Assembly: GCA_021029095.1 (NCBI GenBank)
Contig: JAJOHG010000433.1
Span: 1-20,176 of the forward strand
DNA from: Phellopilus nigrolimitatus
Taxonomy: Eukaryota > Basidiomycota > Agaricomycetes > Hymenochaetales > Hymenochaetaceae
Length of the DNA: 20,176 nt
Reading direction: 5' to 3'
Of the stretch, positions 18,715 through 20,176 are shown one piece after another (the stretch's first letter is position 1; each line of letters opens with the position of its first letter). Both the position numbers and the translations under genes were made by a program. Under the pieces are notes generated by a model, which searched no databases, was not told the DNA's origin, and saw only the letters and a list, made by a program, of their open reading frames with translations.

Positions 18715-20176
18715 TCACGCCGTCAGGTCCATCCGCCGGCCATCACTCACGGCCCTCGTCCAAGCGACCCATTGTCCAGAGAATCGAGAAAATTCGTCCT
18801 TGAGTTCAACGTTGGGAGTCCTCGAAAGCCCGGACATCGGTGTCCTCGGAGCAGGCGTCGGTGGGAGCGTTGCCCCGGATTTGACAAATCCTGGAACGGC
18901 CAAAACATTCGATGGCGGAATCAGACCGAAGAAGTCCCACTGAGAAATCCCGTATTCCAGCGCTAGCGGTGACTCGATGGCGGCGTAGGAAATGCCGTGA
19001 TAAGCATCCGGCGAAGGAAGCATGATCTCGCCGACGCTCAGTATCGATCTACCGAACTCTGAGTACTGAGCATGTCTGCGTCCGCCCATCGCATTTTCAG
19101 CCCGACAGGAATGTCGATGGCAGGCGTGCGCGTAGGGGGTTGAGGTAATTCATCCAGGACGGTTGCGAGATGTCGATGCAGTCCATGTAGTTTTGTTCAA
19201 ACTCGCGGCCTGGCATCGGAGGGGAAGTGATGGCGTCATAAGCAGAGCGATCGATACTCGGGAAGGAAGCACCATCGAGCGATTCATCTGCGAGAATTGG
19301 ACACGTTTGATTCCGTGCATCTCATCGACGGCCACGACAGGTATGTCGATGGCAGGCGTGCTAGTAGAATGATCGGGTCGTAATAGTTCATTCCGACCGG
19401 TTCATCCATGACTCTGTCGATGGCATCCCTCAGGTTCTGGCCAAACTCGTGTTCCGGCGCTAGAGGAGGCTCGATGGCGACGTAGGCCGCGCGATGAACG
19501 TTCCGGGCGGAAGGACGATTTCTCCGACACTCAGTATCGAATGCTTGAACTCGGAGAATTGAGCATTGGCTGCACGATCGTCCATTCTTGCACGCACGGC
19601 CGGTGGCTCGATGGCGATTCTGTTCGTGATCTCCCTGCGGTTCCGCGCATTGTCGAGCAACGTCATAACCTTTCGACCGACATCCACGCGACTTTCCTCG
19701 GGATGCGGTGAAGCAGGCCGTCTGTTAGTCGGCTTGTGCGGTAGCATGATGAATTGGAGATCGTGCGGCCAGCATATCGGCTCCTGGAACTCCAACGACC
19801 TGTCGACGAGCATATCCTTGTTGATCGCTCTGCTCTTGTCTATTCTCGGCAAGGGAGGGGCCCATTCGGTAGGGAGCTCGTACTTGTGATTCGCCATGAG
19901 ATTCCAATTTCTGCAACGACAAAAAGGTTAGCTAGCTGGTTCGTGAAGCACGGCTGCAAGATGGACGTACATCTCGGCGAAATACGCATGGCGTTTCGCG
20001 TCTTCTATTGTGAGTCGATAATAAGGCCTCGCCGCGAGGAGCTGCGAGTGACTCGTCAGTAAGCTCTACTAGCGGAGAACGAGATAAGCGACTTACCCCC
20101 GATATCATGTCGAGCGTCATAAGGTCTACATTACAATGAGCCGGAAGTTTGTACGAGCCCTCGATGACAGCGGAAG
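18715..20176 (-). pseudogene. 3' part of an AGC-like protein kinase gene with a decayed repeat tail, cut by the window edge
   Basis: Read on the minus strand, exon 20176-20097 gives YKLPAHCNVDLMTLDMISG. A 55-bp intron (GTAAGT...CGCAG) then joins in frame to exon 20041-19971 (LLAARPYYRLTIEDAKRHAYF). A 60-bp intron with a gctaac branch site joins to 19910 onward (INWNLMANHKYELPTEWAPP). This is the end of a kinase C-lobe (subdomain XI: LL..RP..RLT..DAKRHAYF), and the F-x-x-I-x-W-x-x-M continuation is like AGC kinases. The N-lobe and catalytic loop lie beyond 20176. After about 19515 the frame breaks, and homologous peptides continue in changing frames through three repeat units to TGA at 18715. 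I think the gene, or at least its tail, is decaying. Alternatives are unseen introns or indel errors like those in the neighbouring genes. Confidence 0.6.
18950..19625 (-). repeat. Three diverged tandem units in the kinase-fragment tail
   Basis: The units are anchored by AQFSEFKHSILSVGEIVLP (about 19570-19510), VQFSQMNRSMVLPS (about 19305-19260) and AQYSEFGRSILSVGEIMLPS (about 19075-19010), spaced about 230-270 bases apart. Between them recur YxAIxxP, HEFGQN/REFEQN, MNYY/MNYL and PAIDIPV, in whichever frame remains. Each unit carries net frameshifts; the first and third differ by four bases between LP and the AIE motif. On the + strand the repeats show as recurring tcgatggcr (19455-19480, 19420, 19340-19355, 19110-19125, 18975). 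Confidence 0.65.

Overview
The window looks like nuclear DNA of a GC-rich filamentous basidiomycete, most likely an Agaricomycete. The reasons are short introns of about 55-120 bp with GTRNGT donors, YAG acceptors and CTAAC/CTAAT-type branch sites, CT-rich leaders before start codons, no bacterial gene organisation, and a kinase whose sequence matches my memory of basidiomycete septation-initiation (Cdc7/SepH/Cdc15-type) kinases. I cannot name the species.

Layout, left to right. (1) Positions 1 to about 1850 are one arm of a long inverted repeat. The other arm is at about 16757-18584, in opposite orientation, at roughly 95% identity by eye. Each arm carries a long CTTT/CCTT (AAAG/AAGG) microsatellite, two short perfect or near-perfect hairpins, and a degraded but still spliceable-looking gene fragment that may derive from a DUF6534-type membrane protein. 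The arms enclose about 15 kb of what looks like ordinary genomic DNA. (2) Positions 1851-5800 hold no gene I can support, apart from a small possible C-terminal exon at 2491-2695. Base composition switches from pyrimidine-rich to purine-rich on the + strand near 4660. (3) Positions 6164-12878 (+) hold the main gene, a seven-exon gene for a protein of about 2100 residues. In order it has a long disordered Ser/Pro/Ala region, a calponin-homology (CH) domain, a second disordered region, a STE/Cdc15-type kinase domain, a C1-like Cys/His finger, a disordered tail with a His/Ser repeat, and a CaaX-like end (CTVQ). (4) Convergent to it at 14858-13860 (-) is a five-exon gene for a small coiled-coil protein with one C-terminal membrane segment. 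(5) Positions 15060-16680 hold no recognisable gene, only a run of 18 G. (6) At 20176-18715 (-) is the 3' part of a kinase gene: an AGC-like C-lobe followed by three decayed tandem repeats. It is cut by the window edge.

A recurring oddity is the set of small frameshifts. The 3' half of the large kinase gene needs five corrections and the last exon of the coiled-coil gene needs two. Nearly all look like one missing base in a C/G run, and conserved residues continue on both sides. This pattern fits either base-calling or assembly errors in GC homopolymers or very recent gene decay. Raw reads would separate the two.

The kinase is expected to act in the septation initiation/mitotic exit pathway. 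The CH domain and possible lipid anchor suggest cytoskeletal or membrane recruitment. I see no functional link between it and the other genes beyond position.
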